Shown here: positions 1 through 11,190 of the stretch, piece after piece
Layout of the letters: each line of letters opens with the position of its first letter
How positions within the stretch are numbered: the first letter of the stretch is position 1
Source: Pseudogymnoascus destructans
Taxonomy: Eukaryota > Ascomycota > Leotiomycetes > Thelebolales > Thelebolaceae
Reading direction: 5' to 3'
Assembly: GCF_001641265.1 (NCBI RefSeq)
Contig: NW_020167530.1
Location: forward strand, 496,001 to 560,000
DNA: 64,000 bases
Program-made: the position numbers and the translations under genes
The notes under the pieces: model-generated
What the model was told of the DNA's origin: nothing
Databases searched by the model: none
Seen by the model: the letters and a program-made list of their open reading frames with translations, nothing else

Positions 1-1118
1 ACACTAGCAGATGGCGGACGAAAACTTATTTATGGTACTGATACTGGCATATACGTGTCAGATCGAAGATCAAAGGAGGCAGGGGCCAAGCCGAAACGTG
101 TAATAGACGTACAAAACGTCACCCAAGTTGATGTCCTGGAGGAGTATCAGCTCCTCCTCGTACTATCAGCGAGATCGCTATTGTCGTTCCCGCTTTCAGC
201 TCTCGATCCGAACGAGCCCACCCTCGGCAAGCGATCCAAGAAGATACAAAGCCATTGTAATTTCTTCAAGACCGGCATCTGTCTCGGCCGCCACCTAGTC
301 TGCTGCGTCAAGTCATCCGCCCTCTCCACCACCATCAAGGTCTTCGAGCCCAACGACGCCATGTCCAAGGGCAAGAAGCAAAAGGGCTTCAAGATGTTCA
401 ACAGCGGCCAAGACGAGCTAAAAGCCTTCAAAGAATTCTACATCCCCACCGAATCCTCCTCCATCCACTTCCTCAAGTCCAAGCTCTGCGTCGCCTGCGC
501 CCGCGGCTTCGAGGTCGTCTCCCTCGAGACGCTCGAGACGCAATCCCTCCTCGACCAGGCCGACACCTCGCTCGACTTCGTCGCGCGCAAGGAGAATGTC
601 CGCCCGATCCACATCGAGCGCCTCAACGGCGAGTTCCTGCTCAACTACAGCGAGTTCTCGTTCTTCGTTAACCGCAACGGCTGGCGCGCGCGTCCGGACT
701 GGCGCATCGAGTGGGAGGGCCTGCCGCAGAGTTTCGCCTTGTCGTATCCCTGGATCTTGGCGTTCGAGCCGAATTTCGTGGAGATTAGGAATATTGAGAC
801 GCAGGCGGTTCATATCATCCCGGCGAAGAATACACGCATGCTTCATACAAGCACGCGCGAGGTACAACCCCCCCCCCTTTCTATCCCCACCAAAATGTCG
901 CGTGGTCAAAGCACTTACTAACACCCCCCCCGCAGATCCTCTACGCCTTCGAAGACGAGCGCGGCGAAGACATCGTCGCATCCATTGACTTCTGGCCCGC
1001 CGGCCAGCGACCCGACGCACGCATGTCCATCATGCCGCCCGCGCCGTCCACGGCCCCGCAACTACCCGCGCTGCAGATTGAGGGGGGGTCGTCGCGGCAC
1101 TCGCATGTTAGGCAGTAG
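1..1118 (+). CDS. ROM2: Rho1 guanine nucleotide exchange factor, C-terminal CNH domain (5' end outside window)
   Basis: Only the last part of the gene is present; the reading frame is open from base 1. Exon 1 runs to 861 (donor GTACAA). An intron with a TTACTAAC branch point (about 914-921) ends at 935, and the last exon, starting ILYAFEDERGEDIV, stops at 1118. The protein segment reads as the citron homology (CNH) beta-propeller typical of the Rom1/Rom2 exchange factors, with stretches such as KPKRVIDVQNVTQVDVLEEY and SLLDQADTSLDFVARKEN that are very conserved in fungi. Rom2 activates Rho1 at the plasma membrane in the cell-wall integrity pathway; the catalytic DH and PH domains would lie upstream of the window. 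The last ~45 residues are proline/serine-rich. Family assignment is firm; the choice of ROM2 over ROM1 follows usual fungal naming. Confidence 0.9.
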
Positions 1119-1969
1119 GGGCCTCTTGTGGTGCGCGAGGGGTGACGCCGGCGGCCAGGGTCGCGGCTACGCAGTTTCCCGGCGGACGAGGAGTATACTG
1201 GTTCTCGCTGCGCGGAGACGGGACGAGATGAGATGCGAGACTAGGACGATTAATTACTTGTCAGATGGTGGTGGTGGTGACTGTATAATAAGCCGCCTGC
1301 ACTCTGTAGGCGGCTGCTGCGCGATTAGGGTGGAGGGGTATTAATTCATTCAATCGCTCCCCCATTCCTCGCGACATGTTGGTGTCGGGGGCCGAAGCGA
1401 GCGAGCGAGGTGACGGGTGAAGGGGTGAGCGAGGAGAGAGGTGGGAAGGTGTATTTTCGTTTAATATAGCTTTGAACCATCTGCAGGATTGGTGTGCGGT
1501 TAGATGGGTGTGTGTGGTGTGGGGGGTGAAAGGGAGGCAGGGGGGGAAGGGAACGGGGAACGGGCTTAAGTCTTTGTTTTTTGCTCAGCGGTGGCGGCGT
1601 AACTATCAATTTATATGAATGGAATGCGGATTACCCTGTTAAACTGTAAACGCTCGCGCAGCATGAGTATCAATGCTGGATGTGTAAAGTCTCAAAGATT
1701 GAAGTCGATGGCACGAGGAATATATGCACACAGAGAGCAGGTGTGGTGTAACGTATATCCTGTATCCTATTCCTATATCCTATATCCAGCTCCAAACATG
1801 CTTTCAACCCCCACCCCCTTCTATCGCATTCATCGCTCCAGTTTCGCTTTCATCCACGCAAACAAGCAAACTGCCCGCCACCCCCAACGTAACAAAACCC
1901 ACCCAAATAAACAAATCAATCAGAACATATCACGCGTCACGAATCACAACGCATAACGTATCCCCCCCC
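1119..1969. other. Convergent intergenic region
   Basis: The 3' flanks of ROM2 and of the disordered-protein gene meet here. I see purine-rich G runs (1500-1570), pyrimidine-rich stretches (1790-1990) and no ORF with protein-like composition. No RNA gene recognised. Confidence 0.5.
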
Positions 1970-4901
1970 TCAATCCCTCCTCCTACTAACCCTCTCATCC
2001 TCACTAGTATCGCTCTCCGAATGACTCTCATGCTCCCTCTCCCTCTCCCTCCTATGTCTACGGCGCTCATAATCATAGTCTTCCCCCTTATCGCGGTCCT
2101 CGCGGTGATAGCGTTCGCGTCTATGCCGTTCATGGCGCTCTTTCCTGCGCCGACGGCGCGCATTGCGATCTTCGTCTTCGGCTTCGCGGGCAGCTGTTCC
2201 ACATCAGTATATGCGCACGACAGAGTTGATGTGGTGAGCCGGGGGAGGGGAAGTACTAACCCCTAATACTCTGCGTCTCCGTCGCATATCTCTGCACCTC
2301 CTCCTTACTCAACACCCTCAGCACAATCACAAACTCCTCCCTCGCCTCATACCTCTCCCTCCCCCTCTCCAACGCCTCCGGATTCACAAGCTTCCGACTA
2401 ATCTTCGTCCACCTCGCATCCGCCGGCACCCCCGCATCGCGCTTCGCATCCTTCAGCGGCGCGACGCCCTCCCGTATCGGCGTCGGGTCCTCAGGCCACT
2501 TCGGCCGCCCGGGCTTGAGAATCCCTTTCACCGGCCGCGCGTCCTCGGCTTTCCCAGATGATGCGCGCGGGGGTGACACGAGGCGGGGGGGGGTGCGGCG
2601 CTCCGTGCTGTGCGAGGAGCTGGTGCGGCGTTCGCGCAGTGCGGAGGGGGCGGGGGCGTGGCTTAGTTCTGCCCGGATGCTGGCCAGGTCGCGGGGGTCG
2701 CGGGGGTCGAAGCGTTCGCTTGTTTGGGGGCGGGGAGGGTCGCGGGGGGGCAGATCGGTGGATTCACGGGACGAGGTGGCGCTGTCTCTGGTCCGGGCGC
2801 TGTCGCGGGGGGGGGGGTCGGTGGATTCGCGGGATGGGCGGTCACGCTCGCGGTCGTTGTCGCGAAGGGGTTCTTTGGGCGGGATGGGTGGTGGGGAGGG
2901 GTCTTGGTCTTTGCTATTCAGAGCCTCGCGCAACGCCCGCAGATCCATCGCGTCTTTAGCGTTGAAAGTTGTAGGGGAGGAGACATTGGAGTCGTCAGTG
3001 CGGATCCTGTCCTTGCGGGAGCGCGGCGTGAAGGTGTCGATGGAAGGGGGTGAGGCGCGGGAGTCGTGGCGCGAGCTGGGGGGGGAGGGGGAGTGGTGGT
3101 GGAGTTTGCGTCGCTCGGGGACTTCGATGACGGGTTCGCGGTGAGTAAGGTCTTCTTTGTAGACGGGCTTTTCGACGGGGTTGCGGCCGTTGATATCGAC
3201 GATTGGGGGGGGTTGGTCGTCGGAGGTGGACTCTTTTTCGTCGCGGCGGCGGTAGTCTTTATCGGTATCCTCGCGGTGAGGTTTCTCCTTCTCTCGACGC
3301 CTGCGAGACTCTACGTCAGAGTCGTCGCGAGGGACCTTTTCGGGTCGGGGAGGTAGTCGCTCGACGGGGTCGCGGCCAGTTAGGTCGACGACGGGGTCCT
3401 CCTCCTTCACCTCGCGGCGACGTCGGCGCTCCTCGTCACTGTCCCTCTCTCTTCTACGATCCCCATGGTCACGGCTGGGTAAGTCTACCGGCTCATCCTC
3501 CTTCTCGCGGCGTCGTCGGCGCTCCTCGTCACTATCCCTCTCCCTCCTGCGCTCGCCATGATCACGGCCGCCCAAATCGACCGGCTCCTCATCCTTCTCC
3601 CGTCGTCCCCTTCTCTCGCCCTTCTCATACTCATGTTTCTCACTCCGTTCCACCTGCTCCGGCACCGGCGCCGGCGCCGGCGGCACAGGCGGCACCTCAG
3701 CCCGAATCCCAAACCCCCTCATCTCAATCCCCTCATCCGTGCGTCTCGGGCGCCGATCCCTCATCTCACCTTCAGACATCTCATACGCGTCCGCGGCGTA
3801 CTTCCTCCTCTCCGGCTCCTCGTTGTGCACAGAAACAGGGCGGCGAGTCGAGCCCCGTCGCTCCTGGGAGTCAGACGCGTAGGGGGCGCCGAAGGACGAG
3901 AGGTGCTCGTGAGGCATCGGCATGTGCACCCCCCCGGCATCGTAGATGGGGCCGCGAGGTGGGGGAATCTTATCGAAGCCGCGCGTGGAGGGCGGGGGAC
4001 CGCGCTCGCGCTCTCGGGGCTCGTAGGAGCGTGTGATATCACCGTAGCTCGAGATGCTAGAGGGGCGACTCGAGCGCGAAGCCTCGTAGCTTTCGCGGCG
4101 TGGGCGGCGCCGCGGGGCTCGGTCGAGGTCCAGGTCGTACTGGACCAGATCTCTGGGGTTCGTGTAGCCGTAACCGTTGTCGCCGTAATCCGCCACGTTG
4201 TTCGGGACGCGCACCAAGGTGTCTGAGTGAATCGGGCGGGAGCGGGGGTATATCGCTCCCTCCCTCCCGCTGCCAACACGCATGAGTCGTTCCTTTCCAC
4301 TCTCCCTGTCCAGGCTGTCGCTTATATCCGCATTGTCCACCGACACGTTGTACTGCCCTCGTCGGTAGTCCCCCCGCCTCGTCGATGACGACGGAATCGT
4401 ATACACGTCGTTCTCCTGGCTCGAGCGGTAGTTATCGCGCACCGGACTCGCGGGTCCGCCGCCGCCCTGAGCTGCCGGGTATAGCGCGTCGGCCGTGACG
4501 ATGATGGGGCGCGGATTCGAGTCTAGGGTGGCGCGGCGACTGTGGCCGCCCTCGCGCGGATCGGACCGTGGGATCTCAGGCGGCACGGCCTTGTAGTGCG
4601 TGACGACGGGCGGCGGGGCGCCGCGGTCGGCGGGACGTGGCATCGGCGCGGAGAGGTCGTGTAAGTCGTTGTATTTGCCGTAATTAATGCTGGGGGCGGA
4701 GGCCCGCGCTGGGTTGTACATGGCGGGCGAGTGAGGCCGCGGCAGGCGGCGGTCGCTCATGGCTTTATGCAGCGCCGGCGGCGGCGGTGCGTGGGTTGGG
4801 GTCGTGCGGGTGTTTGGGGTGTCTCGTAGGGCTGCAGGTTGGGCAGGACTTTGGGTGGTGAGGGGTGGGGACAAAGGGTCGTCGTGGATTGTAGATCGCA
4901 C
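1970..4901 (-). CDS. Large disordered, charged protein with DUF8035-like C-terminal domain
   Basis: Two exons on the minus strand. Exon 1 is 4901-2270; an intron (donor GTATTA at 2269, acceptor AACAG ending at 2194) leads to exon 2, 2193-1970. Joining them in phase gives ETQTAREAEDEDRNARRRR and an Arg/Glu/His-rich tail ending SRRRD, 951 residues in all. Without splicing the frame stops just after the conserved block. Most of the chain is disordered, rich in R, E, D, P and S. Residues ~430-600 hold imperfect repeats of the type RRRREK..PVDL.GRD. The only globular-looking part is near residues 825-877 (WTKISRKLVNPEALERGRER, then FVIVLRVLSKEEVQRYA). From memory this matches a fungal domain catalogued as DUF8035; no function is known to me. 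The start could instead be the Met at about 4760 (MSDRRLPRP), since the first 47 residues are low complexity. Confidence 0.75.
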
Positions 4902-5876
4902 AAAAGGCGATGCAGCTTCCTGGTCGGTCGCTCGCTCGTGGGTATACTCGAGGAGGGGTTTGTTTGTTTGTGGAGCAGTGCCTCCTCCTGTGAAGGAATT
5001 TTGTTCTATCCCTTGACTGCAGACGAGCTAGTAATCATGGTTTGATCGTCAGCTCTCATGGGGTCACGGGCCATGGAAAGCGCCAGAAAAGAGAGTGGGT
5101 GTCGGGCGGGGATGATGCAAGCCTGAAAGTTCAAGAGGAAGAAGAAGGAGAAGAAGAGGTCATACTCTGCTAGATAAATGATTTTTGAAGCTCTCGAGCA
5201 AAGCGGTGTGAATTATATTATTATATATGGGAGGGGGGGCAAAAATAAAAAGGAAGCCGTGAGAGGGCTGTTGTGACTTTGTATGCAGTTGGGAGAATGT
5301 TGTTTATCTGTCTGTCCTTGTATGGCAAGAGATGCACGGGTGCGGCTGTCGCTGCCTGATCAACCCCGCTCTCTTGGACGAATATGTATATGTGTATAGT
5401 AATACAGTAAATAGGGTCAAGAGAAGTTGGAAAAGATCCCCACGTACTGTAGGAGTATAGTACGAATGAGTAGAGACGGTGACCACAAAGAAAAAGCCGG
5501 TGAGTGTCAGCTTTGGTCGAGGTATGTCTAATCGTGGGCCATCATGGGACCGGAAGGAGCAGACCGGCGACGGGAGGGTGTGCATATGCGGGTTTTATGT
5601 ATATATATATACACACAACGCGTATATAAAGAATATACGCGGATCCGGTGTGGAATGCCACTCACTGTATGTCAAATCGTCGTACTGTCGAGTAAGTGGT
5701 ATTGTATTAGTATCTCCGTCCCTCTCCATCCAAAACACCCAGCCCTGTCCCCCCCCCTCCACGCCCAGCCAGTATGAGTCGTCGTCAGCTGCGTTGCCCA
5801 ATCCCAACAACGCCCCAGGTATAGTCCCATCTATACACAGAAGACTAGTATGATAAGCAACCCGCCAACCATCCCC
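4902..5876. other. Intergenic region: promoter side of the disordered-protein gene, 3' flank of the lipase gene
   Basis: No convincing coding sequence. There is an AT dinucleotide run at about 5600-5615 and AT-rich sequence around 5205-5230. Short ORFs here have composition unlike protein. Confidence 0.45.
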
Positions 5877-7341
5877 CTACAACTCATCGCCAGCCGCCTT
5901 CCCACTCATACCACCACCATCACCCCCATCACCCCTATACCACCCCCTCCCCCACCCCGCCGGATCCCCACCCGGAACACAAACCCCAACCCTCCAGAAA
6001 TAATCCCGATGCGCAAACAGAATCTGTCCCACGCGAAACCTCGCCGGCACTCCCCATCCCTTCCCATCCACAACCGTCTCATCCACCAGCACCACCGTCG
6101 CGTCCTCCCCTTCCCCCTCCCCCTCCTCCGCCGCCGCTCCAGCCACAGCCACAGCCACAGCTTCCCCATCCAGGACACCGCCGTCAGAGCCAGCGATACA
6201 CCTCCCATCCGCATCCCCAACACACCTCTCCACATCCCCCAGCCCAACCGGTAATCCAGGGCGCAAAATATAAATCTCCCCCCCATGCATCGCATACCCC
6301 CATTCCTCTGGCGGCAGGAGCGGGACGGGGTCACCTACATGCGTAACCCTTCTGAACCTTCCTCCCTCCATACCCCCCTCCCCCCCTTCTCCATCCTCCC
6401 CAGCAAGCTCAAAAACCGAATCCAAATACCCCACCAACCCCTTATTCCCAATCCTCGGCTCCCCAAACGTGGTAACCACCACCTCCACCCCCCCCGCCCT
6501 CAACTCTAACCCCGCCAGCGCCGCAAGCGCGCCGCCGAGACTGTGGCCTATGAGGTGGATTTCGTAGTCCGGGACGACGCGCGCGAGACGCGTTAGGTGG
6601 GAAAGGAGGAAGGGACGGGTGTGTGACCAGGATTTGAGGAAGCCGGCGTGGACGGTACAGTTTGTGCAGACCGGCCTCTCATCTCCGTGTTTATCTCCAT
6701 CTCCATCCCCCACGGCAGTCGCTAGGATGTCCTGTTGTGTGCGCTCGCCGAACCTGGGGATCCATCCAAACCACCCCCCTCTCCGTCGCGGCTTGGATTT
6801 CGAAGGAGGAGGAGGAGGAGGGGGAGGGGGGGGTTCGGGGTATGGGACGTAGACTTGTGGCGTAGTGGCCAAATCAGCCAGCACACTCGCAAGACTATAC
6901 GTCCCCCGAAACGCAACCACAATCCGTTTTTTCGCGTGGTCGAGGGCGATGTAACCGCATGAGTCTGAGCGCAGGGGTCCGGTGTTCCATGTCTACGTGC
7001 AGGTACCGTTGGTTAGCCTATTTTCTATTCATGGCGCGTCGTCTCTCTCGATCGTGTTGGGTTGGGTCGTGGGCTGGGGAGAGGGAAGGGGGTTGGGGGG
7101 AGTGACATACATCAACCAATTCAAAGTCCTCAAAATCGCTACACCGGCTCAGACATCCGAAGGGCTTCCAGATCCCCGATATGCCGACGCAGTACGCTAT
7201 ATCAGCTAACCGTGCCGCCTCCTCTAGATCCGCGAAGAGCGCTTCAGATACCGTCCTATCACCTTCACCTCCTGCGACGGTTGCGCAGGTGGTGGAGAGC
7301 AGAAGAAGGAGGGGGAGTGCTGCTGCTGTCGGGATGTGCAT
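5877..7341 (-). CDS. Secreted class-3 (alpha/beta hydrolase) lipase
   Basis: Two exons: 7341-7111 and 6992-5877 (donor GTATGT at 7110, acceptor ending at 6993, phase 0), giving 448 residues. The join reads DFEDFELVD then TWNTGPLRSDSCGYIAL, the usual order in fungal class-3 lipases. The N-terminus (MHIPTAAALPLLLLLSTTC) is a clear signal peptide. The nucleophile elbow GHSLGG puts the catalytic Ser at about residue 228; the Asp is probably in THVGDPVPLLP and the His in FAHRDYFW. The oxyanion strand is IVVAFRGTYS. Between the first strands and the elbow lies a polyproline/Lys-Arg insertion. The C-terminus is a Gly-rich tail ending AAGDEL, an ER-retrieval-like sequence. Likely substrate is acylglycerols outside the cell or in the secretory pathway; specificity cannot be read from sequence. 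Confidence 0.87.
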
Positions 7342-8003
7342 TTTGGCGGTGGTAGTGAGGGGTTACATGGTGAGTTTCTATTAAGTGTAGAGGTAGAGTG
7401 AGGTGAGGAGTTGTAGGTGGCGAAGGTGTTGTTAATCGTATTGCACCGTGACGCACGGGCTTATCGTGTATCTTAGCGCGGCCGTGGGGCGGGAAGCTGG
7501 GGAAGAAAGAGGTGGGGTGCGGGGTGGGAGGGGTAGTAAGGAGGCGTGTTGTGGCCGAGAAGGGGGGAGGGTTGGGGACTATGGGTTGGGGATGCGGGGT
7601 CGGTGTATATTAAACAGTATGTATGTACATTATACAGTAGAGTATATAGTAAGTAAGTAAGTTGGGGATTGAATAAATAGACGTTCTTGATTCTATAGCA
7701 AGTAAGCTAGCTCCCCCTGAGCGAAAATGCAGTGGTAAGCCCATCGTAGAGCTTCCAAAAAATGGTTTGATGAGATTCGCTGCCCGGTCGCTAGAGAAAA
7801 ACTCCCGTTCTGCCGTCATCACTCCTCATGCTTCGTCTCATAACGCCACATCAATGCAGGACCGTCTCATCTATTACCCTTGAATCCCCCCCCATCATAT
7901 ACCCCCTTCCCCCCCCCTCCCAATCCCTCCCTCCCAAACTCCAAAGACCCATATACGCCCAAATAACAATTTGACCCTAAGCAAAAAACACCAACCCCCC
8001 GGC
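7342..8003. other. Intergenic region between histidine kinase 3' end and lipase promoter
   Basis: Contains the lipase 5' flank and the histidine kinase 3' flank. A short GTAAGTAAGTAAGT run lies near 7650-7662. No gene recognised. Confidence 0.45.
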
Positions 8004-10745
8004 TCACTGCCCCTCCCGATCACCAAAATGCTCCACGATCAACTTCTGAATATCCATCAGCCGATACGGCTTACTCACGAACCCCCTCATCCCCGCCCCC
8101 TTCGCCCTCGCCAAACTATCACTCGTAATATCCGCCGAGACCGCAAACACCACCGGCCCCTCTTCGCCCTCGCCCTCCTCCCCCCTCGCCACAGCAGCCA
8201 TCTCCAGAATCCGCTCCGTCGCTTCATACCCATCCACATTCGGCATCCACAAATCCATCAACACCGCATCGATCGGCGTCCCCCCCACCTCAAGAGACGC
8301 CGTATACTGCTCCACCGCCTCGGCGCCATCGAACGCAATCGAGATGGACGTAGCAGCGTACCCCAGCTTCTTGAGGTATCCGACCAGGATACCGCGATTC
8401 ACAGCGTTATCCTCCGCCACGAGGAAGGTGAGCGGGATGCAACTCGCGAGGTCGCGATCGAAGCTCGATTTCTTGGTCGCCGGCCGGCTAATCAGCGCCG
8501 GTAGTGGGATCGGTGCGAAGGGCCGCGCGGGCAGACCGGGGGAGGGGTAGCTGGCGTACCCATTCGTGGAGTGGGATTGGAGTAGTGGGGAGGCGCGGGG
8601 GGAGATGGAGGGGCTGGCGATGAGTTGGGCGGGGGGTTTGGGGGGGAGGGAGGAGGCGCGGTCGCGGTAGACTTCGAGGGGGAAGCGGATCAGGAATTCA
8701 GAGCCCTTGCTGGGTCCGGAGATGGAGGAGCGCTCGAGTGTCATTTCGCCGCTGAGGCTGCGGCGGACGTGTGCTTTGGCGTTGAAGAGGCTTAGGCCGA
8801 GGCCGTCGCGGGAGCGGCTTATGGTGGCGTCTTCTTGGAAGTGCGGCTTGAAGAGGTGTTCTTTGGATTCTTCGGAGATGCCGCAGCCGGTGTCGAGGAC
8901 GCTTATTTCGACCAGTTGGCGGTTTCCCGATAGTTTCATCCTGATTGTGATTTCGCCGTTTGGGGTGAATTTAATGGCGTTGTCTACTACCTTCATCACG
9001 GCGAATGTGAGGTGTAGCTCCTTTGTTATGATGCGATCTGGCATTTCGGGGCTGACTACGACATTAATTGTCAACTCGTCGATATCGCCTCGAGGTCCTT
9101 CGGTCTTGACGTAAATCAGCTCGCCCAGGTTATGTGGAACACGGACTTTGTCTACTGGACGGATGCACCTGACGGCCTGATCAACCAGGTTCCGTATGAA
9201 CGGTCGAGTGGAAATTTGACGGCGGTCGGAGCTTAGATTCTTGTTGAAGAGGGGTGGTGGAGTACGCATTACCCCGTCAGGGCTAGCGAGTGGAAAGCTG
9301 GGTGATGGTGATTGAGAGAAGTGGTGCCTCTCCGTGGTGTCTAAATCTATTGTTGATGTTTCGTCGGCTTCTGCGACAACAGACGTTGTCGGCGAGCTAC
9401 AGTCGTCGTATACTTTTCGCAGACCTCCTTCCGTTATAGATGGTAATCTCTTCATCGGAGGGCCAGGGTGGAAGCCCACTTCATCGTCTCTCTGTCGTTT
9501 ATTTGTAGCTAGTGGTATCCCAGAACCCTCAATAACTATATCAGGTCGAAAAGGGTCAGCCAGAGGGGCTAATATTGGAGCGTTGGCGAGTTCAGCCGAG
9601 TCATTGTTTTCCAGTGGAGTCTCTGGCATTTGCATGTTGAGATCGTATGCGTGAACTACATTGTCAACAGCTTCAACTGCGCGTTTGGAGCTATCTGTGG
9701 CATTATTAGCTCCATGATATCGCTTTATGGTCATGGGGCATAGCGGGAAGGTCTTACCTTGGGCAGTCTCCATATTAGCCTTCAACTCCTCAAATACAGA
9801 CGCGGCCTTTGGATACATCTGGCTCGCAATGGCATCTACCACTGTAGAGTACATCATATCCAACATCCCCACTACGCCTTGCATCGGGCTTCTCAGCTCA
9901 TGCGAGAGACTACGAGCATACGGTTTCAGGGTCTGCGAAGCGGTAATGGCATCGATAGGCACAATACGGGTAGAGACTTGTAATTTGCGCTTTGCCTCTT
10001 CTACAGCCCCTTTGTCCTCGAGCAGGCGCTCGAGAATCATGTCTTCGAGTCCGTGCATGAACATTTCGAGAAAAGCCCAGCTCAATTTCCGTTTTGTCGC
10101 GCCTTCGGCCGTCCATACCATAGCAAAGTGGGCGACCGGGTTCCCTCCATGAGAAATAGGTAGGCCCAGATAAGCCTCCGAGTTCTCCCATGGCATCTTG
10201 TCCCAGCCATCCTTGACGAAGTCGGTGAGTCGTTCTGGGATGAGGAACACCTTGTCGTTTTGCATATGGATACACGACGTGCCCTGTACGTGGTATCGGT
10301 AGTTGTGGTGCATCTGGTCCACGTCACCCCCGCTATTGAGGTAGAACCCCACCCCTAGGATATCCGACCCCGGGTCGCCCAGAAGCGGTATTGCCACAGC
10401 TGCGTTCGGAGGGTCCGGGTCGGCGGGCTTTGCAACGAAGCCACACTGTGCATGTCCAATATCGCACACCTCCCTCAACAGCGCCGTCCAGAAATCATGG
10501 TTGTTGGCGTCTCTCAGTCTTTTCTTGAGCAGGACGAGCCTCTCCAGCGCATCGTTTTCGGGGGTATTATAATACTGCTTGAGAATGCCGCCAAACCCAT
10601 GTTCTCCCTGGTGGCTCACGACCCCTCGTGTTATATCGGGCAGGCACAGACTGGCGCGCTCGATGGGCTCCCCCGCCATGGCGTCTCCGGCCTCGCCTTC
10701 GTTACCCACCACCATCGACAGGCGCGAATAGAGCGACCTTGGCAT
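8004..10745 (-). CDS. Hybrid histidine kinase (GAF-like sensor, HisKA, HATPase, receiver)
   Basis: Open frame of 913 codons. A 63-nt intron (9757-9695; donor GTAAGA, acceptor CCACAG, branch GCTAAT) very probably lies inside it. Its length is a multiple of three with no stop, so splicing yields 892 residues and removes an unconserved segment. Residues ~85-255 look like a GAF sensor domain. The H-box SHELRSP has its phospho-acceptor His at residue 282. The kinase core shows the N-box (VDNAIKFTPNG), G1 (DTGCGISEE) and G2 (DGLGLSLFNAKA). The C-terminal receiver has the acidic pair in FLVAEDNAVNR, the phospho-Asp in MDLWMPNVDGYEA (codon 831 unspliced) and the Lys in FVSKPYR. It would autophosphorylate and relay to a phosphotransfer protein such as Ypd1. 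No membrane segment is seen, so it is probably cytosolic. The fungal HHK class cannot be fixed without a tree. Confidence 0.9.
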   Translation of the reverse strand: MPRSLYSRLSMVVGNEGEAGDAMAGEPIERASLCLPDITRGVVSHQGEHGFGGILKQYYNTPENDALERLVLLKKRLRDANNHDFWTALLREVCDIGHAQCGFVAKPADPDPPNAAVAIPLLGDPGSDILGVGFYLNSGGDVDQMHHNYRYHVQGTSCIHMQNDKVFLIPERLTDFVKDGWDKMPWENSEAYLGLPISHGGNPVAHFAMVWTAEGATKRKLSWAFLEMFMHGLEDMILERLLEDKGAVEEAKRKLQVSTRIVPIDAITASQTLKPYARSLSHELRSPMQGVVGMLDMMYSTVVDAIASQMYPKAASVFEELKANMETAQGKTFPLCPMTIKRYHGANNATDSSKRAVEAVDNVVHAYDLNMQMPETPLENNDSAELANAPILAPLADPFRPDIVIEGSGIPLATNKRQRDDEVGFHPGPPMKRLPSITEGGLRKVYDDCSSPTTSVVAEADETSTIDLDTTERHHFSQSPSPSFPLASPDGVMRTPPPLFNKNLSSDRRQISTRPFIRNLVDQAVRCIRPVDKVRVPHNLGELIYVKTEGPRGDIDELTINVVVSPEMPDRIITKELHLTFAVMKVVDNAIKFTPNGEITIRMKLSGNRQLVEISVLDTGCGISEESKEHLFKPHFQEDATISRSRDGLGLSLFNAKAHVRRSLSGEMTLERSSISGPSKGSEFLIRFPLEVYRDRASSLPPKPPAQLIASPSISPRASPLLQSHSTNGYASYPSPGLPARPFAPIPLPALISRPATKKSSFDRDLASCIPLTFLVAEDNAVNRGILVGYLKKLGYAATSISIAFDGAEAVEQYTASLEVGGTPIDAVLMDLWMPNVDGYEATERILEMAAVARGEEGEGEEGPVVFAVSADITSDSLARAKGAGMRGFVSKPYRLMDIQKLIVEHFGDREGQ

Positions 10746-11190
10746 AGGGTTATTGTATTTAGAGTTGGCAGGCGGGTGATTGTCGGGCCGAGGACGGCCT
10801 CTGTTCCCCAGGGCTGCCCAGGGCTGTCGAGCAGGCTCCTGTGGCGTATCGTATGCATCAAGCGTGGTTCGGATGGTCGACGGCGCAAATGGTAATCACG
10901 AGGCCGAGAGGTGTGAAGTCTATGGGATAGCAGATGTATGTCGGTCAAAGATTTCTTGCAGTCGGATACAGGGCGGGTTGGCTTCAGATGGGAAGGTCCA
11001 TCCAAGTATCGGATGGCACGGCTGGCGACAGCAAGTTGCAGATTTCAATAGTGCGTGGATGTGTTGTTTGTGTGGAGGCTTTGTGGCTCATATTACCAGG
11101 CATGTGAGGGGGAAGTTCTCCGTGGGTGGAGTATTAGAGGATCAGGACGTCGGAGGTTGATGTGATTGATCTACAGATCAGCACAGCAGA
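10746..11190. other. 5' flank of the hybrid histidine kinase
   Basis: Upstream sequence of the minus-strand kinase gene. Short ORFs on both strands have no recognisable protein features. Likely promoter and 5' UTR. Confidence 0.4.

Noticed and set aside
418..1020. 200-codon minus-strand ORF opposite ROM2
   Set aside because: It is the antisense of the conserved CNH domain and has no domain of its own.
2515..4226. Long plus-strand ORFs rich in Arg/Gly/Ser opposite the disordered-protein gene
   Set aside because: They are antisense shadows of a strongly biased GC-rich coding sequence; codon use and splice structure support the minus strand.
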